From NCBI GenBank assembly GCA_964017145.1, contig CAXHKQ010000248.1, positions 1 to 13,224 of the forward strand: a stretch of DNA of 13,224 nt, in the 5' to 3' direction. Positions 9,780-13,224 of this stretch are shown piece by piece. The notes below the pieces were generated by a model. It did not search any database and had not been told where the DNA came from. It worked only from the letters and a program-made list of their open reading frames with translations. The translations under genes and the position numbers were made by a program. Position 1 is the stretch's first letter, and the number at the start of each line of letters is the position of its first letter. The DNA is from Agrocybe praecox (lineage: Eukaryota > Basidiomycota > Agaricomycetes > Agaricales > Agrocybaceae).

Positions 9780-10700
9780 AGTAACTCAGCTATGTGGAGA
9801 GTATTGAAAACATGTAATGTTATCATCTGGAAGAATGCACGATGGCGCACAAACGAGCATAGGAGGCGGTTGATCGCACAATAAATGATTTGCTGAACAA
9901 TACGGAAATATTTGGAGGAACATTGATTTTGTTGTCCGGAGATTTCCGCTAAACATTGCCTGTCATCCCGCGATCGACGCCCGTCATCATTTTTATGGCT
10001 ATACGTGAAAAAACTGCAGTTGGCAACAAACATGCGTGTTACATTGCAAAATGAGCCATCGGCTGCAATTTTCTCAGAACAACTGCTCAAAATCGGTGAC
10101 GAATCCCGATTGATGTGGTTACTGGCCTTATATCGTTTTCCCCCGACTTCGGAATGTTCGCAACATCGAGGGACGATCTGATCAACAAAGTGTTTCCGAA
10201 CATCGAACATCAATATATTCGAACCATGATTGGCTGAGTGAACGAGCTATACTGGCAGCGAAGTCACAAACTACCCAGTAACATGAATTCGTTGGATGTG
10301 CCCGGTGTGCCACCACACAATCTACAACTGAAGGTTGGCACGGTCATCATTATTCTACGCAATTTGAACCAACCAACACTAAACACTATGCAATGGCACT
10401 GGGATGGCGGTTAAAAAAATCATGAGCACCATAATAAGAGCCACAATCATTGTCGGCAAATACAAAAGAAGAAGTAGTTCTGATTCAAAAAAATCCATAT
10501 GATACCGATCGATTTGTTTTTTGGATTCGAACGGATTCAGTTTCCGATTCGGTTGGCCTTTGCAATCACAAGGCCAATCGTTGAAAGTATCTGCCCTTAA
10601 CCTAGAATTCCCGCGTTTTTCGCACGGACAATTATTCGTGGCATGCTCACGTGTCGGAAAGCCGTCTCCATCACCGGAGTTCTGTTTCCGGTGATGGAAA
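9780..10700 (+). pseudogene. Helitron Pif1-like helicase, C-terminal part, degraded
   Basis: Read across frames, the order of SF1B/Pif1-type helicase motifs is visible. A Walker B region has VIIW at about 9819-9830 followed, one frame over, by ECTMAHKRA (9833-9859). GDFR (9938-9949) is next, then TNMRV (10026-10040). LDVPGVPPHNLQLKVG (10292-10339) with VIIILRNLNQP is a signature of Helitron helicases. FGFERIQFPIRLAFAIT (10520-10570) follows, and finally motif VI HGQLFVACSRVG (10623-10658). It is clearly dead: in-frame TAG at 9860 and TAA at 9950, TGA at 10235, TAA at 10412, several frameshifts, and a small loss in motif V near 10568-10582. The Walker A region is not visible. The 151-codon frame on the opposite strand (9758-10213) is a shadow of this gene. 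Confidence 0.88.
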
Positions 10701-10706
10701 CAGAAC
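10667..10706. repeat. two overlapping inverted repeats, mutually exclusive hairpins
   Basis: TCCATCACCGG (10667-10677) pairs exactly with CCGGTGATGGA (10688-10698). GTTCTGTTTCC (10679-10689) pairs exactly with GGAAACAGAAC (10696-10706). Both stems are 11 bp and share bases 10688-10689 and 10696-10698, so only one can form at a time. It lies at the end of the helicase remnant. Confidence 0.8.
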
Positions 10707-10876
10707 TTTTATCTGAAATATATGTGTAATTTAGTTATGCTACTTAACAAAAATTATGATGTAAGTTATCGTATTGATCCGTGTTTTATGTTTTTATGAA
10801 ATGGACGCTCGAATATCGAATGGAGAGTCCTGGAAATTCAGGTGCACACTTTAATTTTACCACAATCAACCTTTTA

Positions 10877-10905
10877 AGCGCAACGAAGTTCGCTGGGCCG
10901 GCTAG
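10877..10905 (+). repeat. Helitron 3' terminal hairpin and CTAG end
   Basis: AGCG (10877-10880) pairs with CGCT (10891-10894) and AAC (10882-10884) with GTT (10888-10890). One C bulges at 10881, and the loop is GAA. GGGCCGG and then CTAG follow, the CTRR end known for Helitrons. The hairpin acts as the 3' termination signal in rolling-circle transposition. Confidence 0.85.
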
Positions 10906-11080
10906 TATACTATAAAAAAGTAAGCAATGTGATTATATACTATGCTGCCCCAGACACGAGTGCGTGTGCGTAATTCAGCATTTATACATTTGAGATCATT
11001 TCTGATTATATGGTTGGTGGTAAAAACAAATAACACTCAGACCACAACGACAGCCTCGGATAAATGGAAGGAATACGATT

Positions 11081-11960
11081 ATGACGACTTTTGCGATGAA
11101 ACGGACAAGGATTGGAACGTGGAATGTGCGGACCCTAAACACTGTTGGGGGTCTCGCGCAGGTGGCGGCCGAGTTCAGCAATTACAAGCTGGACGTCCTC
11201 GGACTCCAGGAAGTCCGATGGGCGTCCAGCGGCGAACATCGGTTGTCGACAGGGCAAACACTGCTCTATTCTTGCCTTCCGGAAACGGAGGCAAGGAGCC
11301 GTGGCGTCGGGCTGTTATTAAAATCTGCAGCCCGGAGCGTGACCTTGGTCACCGTCTACGCACCGACGAACGATGCGACAGACGCGGTCAAGGAGAGTTT
11401 TTACCACCAGCTCTCCGAGACCAAGACCAAGGTTAGACGGGGTGACATAGTGACATACAGATCGTATTTGGCGACGTCAATGCCAAAATAGGCAGCTCCC
11501 TCACCAACTGGGAGCACGTTATGGGCGATCATGGTTCGGGAGTGATGAACGAAAACTTTTCGCCGATTTCTGTTCTAATCACTCCCTTATCATTGGCGGC
11601 ACGTTCTTCCCCCACAATGATGTCCACAAGGGCACCTGGGTATCGCCTGGGGGACGTGTCGGCAACCAGATAAGCCGCAATTGGCGTCGATCATTACCTG
11701 GTAGTCGGAGAATTCCGACTCCAGGTAAAGCCCATGAGACCTGTCCAAGCTCGGCAACCGAGATTAGATACCTCCGCGCTGAACCGGCCAGCAGTAAAGG
11801 ACCAGTTTCTTTCGCAGCTTCATAGCGAGTTGCAGGCAGTGCAACCAGTACTGTCAGCAACTTAAAGCTGGTGCTGGCTGGCGGGCCCAAGATGACTTGG
11901 AAAAGGACCGTCATCTCGGAAGCCAAGGCACATGGAAAGACATGGTTGGAGCTTGGTGCG
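11081..11960 (+). pseudogene. non-LTR retrotransposon endonuclease domain, fragment (RTE/Jockey-like)
   Basis: The frame from ATG 11081 reads IGTWNVRTL (Asn codon 11123) and then LGLQEVRW (Glu codon 11210), the first conserved blocks of apurinic-type exo-endonuclease-phosphatase domains. TVYAPTND follows at about 11354. The segment between LLLKSAARS and this block is shorter than in intact relatives, so an internal deletion is likely. After a frame break at an exact 8-bp duplication, FGDVNAKIG (11467-11493) carries the Asp/Asn pair. FPH/HKGTWVSP-type sequence is in another frame (about 11568-11650), and DHYLVVGEFRLQVKP (11689 on) in yet another, ending at TAA 11863. A related-looking tail continues to about 11956. 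No reverse transcriptase is present. The general type is secure from the motifs; assignment to RTE rather than another clade is tentative. Confidence 0.85.
11442..11457 (+). repeat. 8-bp exact tandem duplication inside the endonuclease remnant
   Basis: GTGACATA occurs twice in direct succession (11442-11449 and 11450-11457). Adding eight bases moves the reading frame by two, which is exactly the change seen between the upstream motifs and FGDVNA downstream. Confidence 0.85.
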
Positions 11961-12546
11961 TTCATTTAATTTGCCAACATTTCAATCGTACTTCATCATT
12001 AATTCATTTAGAATATCTGTACAACGTAATTTACCCAAAAGATCTGTATTGCAAAGAGGCACTGACCAACGTCCACGTTCCGCCCGAGGCGTCGAAATGT
12101 AATTTGTAATTTTTATACCCAGACTCGCTAGTACTATATCTGCCAATACAGGCGCGCAGTATGTCACGCTCAAACTTCATCATCCGATTCAAATACATAG
12201 GACAGACATATATGAGTAGACTCCTCGTTGAAGCAACATGTACCTACGTGCGAAATAATATACATGTCTTTTCCTTTGATTACGGGAACCCACCGCGTTG
12301 GTTTGATGGCCCGGCGAGGACGAGCGAACAGAAACACATTAGAAGACTTTATTGTTCGAATTAGAGCAAAGATTACCAGCGTCGACTCTCGGCCCGTACG
12401 CATAATGCATCGCAAGATATACGCACTCCATTCGTGTATCCGTCGTACAAAGTAGATTACGGGCACGGGAGCGACGGAGACTGGAGGGCGCACAATACAC
12501 ACACACACAAGTACACGCAAATGGTCGTCGAGTCTGGCAGCGGCAT
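11961..12546. other. non-coding stretch, no supported gene
   Basis: Similarity to the non-LTR fragment stops near 11956-11960 and AT-rich DNA follows. Short overlapping frames on both strands (12161-12364 +, 12170-12628 -) show no motif. A CA run lies at 12496-12508. Confidence 0.5.
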
Positions 12547-12567
12547 ACACACACACACACACACACA
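12547..12567. repeat. CA microsatellite
   Basis: An uninterrupted CA run of about 21 bases, the longest in the window, followed by TACACATA. It produces the low-complexity frames seen on both strands here. Confidence 0.85.
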
Positions 12568-13012
12568 TACACATACTCGAGTGGTTTTCGTGAAGAGGTC
12601 TTTGACGAGAAGAGCGCATCATCGTCAAGAGGATTGGCGCAGTTGGCTCGTTGTCTTTTGTACATTATACCTAGGCACATGCACGTATGTTATGCCATAC
12701 GTACAGGTGATGTTAATGATTATACCACGAATATTTATAAATTGGAAGGACGGCTGTCGGACCAACAATATAGCAACTATGAAGGTAGTCATTTCTGGCG
12801 GCGGTCCTTGCTATAAATGAATGGTTATAATTTATCTCTCCAATTGTTTATCTTTTTATTATTTTTGGAATGGTTTCCGGTTATATCCAAATGAATTATA
12901 CTGTATTTATTCGGATATACGTAGTCCTCGGCGCGTACGAATGCCAGTGACACAATTGCGCACACGCTCATTATATAACTATCTGTGTCGAGGTGTTATT
13001 GTCGTGTGAGAG
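12568..13012. other. non-coding stretch, no supported gene
   Basis: Mixed to AT-rich DNA. TATATAA at 12972-12978 lies 35 bp before the ATG at 13013. Frames at 12434-12820 and 12821-13009 lack protein motifs. Confidence 0.45.
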
Positions 13013-13224
13013 ATGTCGAGCCGTGACGCTGTCGCATTGATCGCTATGCACGCGACATTTGAAGAATGCGACACCAATCGCCCGCATATCTTCACACTCC
13101 CCGCAGTGTTCGTAGATATACAATGGAATCGAATTGTTGATGCCAATGTACGAACGGGCGTCGTGGACTGCGAAATGAACAAGGCCACAGCCACGTTACC
13201 CAATTTCCGTTCACTAAAACTCTT
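13013..13224 (+). CDS. unrecognised open frame cut by the right edge
   Basis: An in-frame TGA at 13007-13009 is followed by ATG at 13013 (G at -3, a fair insect start context), and the frame stays open for 70 codons to the end of the window. The translation begins MSSRDAVALIAMHATFEECD and contains a stretch around FVDIQWNRIVDANVRTGVVD. Composition is balanced rather than low-complexity, and the segment has higher GC than the DNA just upstream. I see no signal peptide and no known motif. A TATATAA lies 35 bp upstream, too close for a usual 5' leader. It could be a first exon, a fragment of another transposon, or chance. The frame on the opposite strand (12979-13203) looks less protein-like. 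Confidence 0.35.
   Translation, partial: MSSRDAVALIAMHATFEECDTNRPHIFTLPAVFVDIQWNRIVDANVRTGVVDCEMNKATATLPNFRSLKL

Larger units (their letters stand above)
9780..10905 (+). mobile_element. Helitron, 3' part, decayed
   Basis: Helicase remnants (about 9780-10700) are followed by 200 bp of non-coding DNA and a typical Helitron 3' terminus: hairpin at 10877-10894, an 11-base spacer including the end, and CTAG at 10902-10905 followed by T. Helitrons are rolling-circle DNA transposons that insert between A and T without target duplication, so the T at 10906 would be flanking DNA. The 5' end (expected to start TC) and the Rep nuclease domain are not recognisable. They may be lost, or displaced by the foldback element to the left. 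Confidence 0.85.

Noticed and set aside
9758..10213. 151-codon open frame on the - strand
   Set aside because: It lies antisense to Helitron helicase motifs read on the + strand; its translation has no motif of its own.
10985..11010. bantam-like seed TGAGATCATTT
   Set aside because: The match to the mature microRNA ends after 11 bases and there is no paired arm nearby; taken as chance.
10942..11436. 164-codon open frame on the + strand
   Set aside because: It overlaps the endonuclease motifs (GTWNVRT, QEVRW) that are in a different frame. It is a shadow.
1..13224. tRNA, rRNA or known microRNA genes
   Set aside because: I looked for B-box-like GGTTCGA patterns and familiar mature sequences on both strands and found none that fold or match convincingly.

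Overview
This window looks like intergenic or intronic DNA from a dipteran insect, most likely a mosquito of the Anopheles type. That is inference from three things: AT-leaning non-coding DNA full of short CA/TG runs, the mix of copia, Helitron and non-LTR relics, and the absence of bacterial gene organisation. No complete host gene can be seen. Most of the recognisable coding content is transposable-element protein.

Positions 1-3548 are the 3' part of a Ty1/copia LTR retrotransposon on the + strand. The window opens inside its gag-pol frame, in a glycine-rich repeat. Protease, HHCC zinc finger, integrase core, reverse transcriptase and RNase H follow, then a purine-rich tract and a 156-bp 3' LTR carrying a TATA box and AATAAA. 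The signature residues examined are intact, but two single-base shifts break the frame (about 2671-2692 and about 2992-2997). The left LTR and most of gag lie outside the window.

Positions 3698-3958 are an 87-codon open frame preceded by an acceptor-like site; it may be a terminal host exon. From about 3960 to 9450 I find no supported gene. That stretch holds CA/TG microsatellites, a C10 run, a perfect ATCGAT-containing hairpin (5722-5747), a second hairpin (8075-8110) and an 18-bp tandem duplication (9307-9338).

Positions 9454-11960 are a cluster of relics: a 283-bp foldback element with 90-bp arms about 90% identical and a rearranged inner copy of the same arms; the C-terminal part of a decayed Helitron helicase ending in a classic 3' terminus (hairpin plus CTAG, 10877-10905); and a fragment of a non-LTR retrotransposon endonuclease whose first frame break is explained by an exact 8-bp tandem duplication.

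Positions 11961-13012 are mostly featureless apart from CA repeats. An unrecognised open frame starts at ATG 13013 and runs off the right edge. The elements do not form a pathway. The window is best read as a transposon-rich region with one recent copia insertion and several older remnants.
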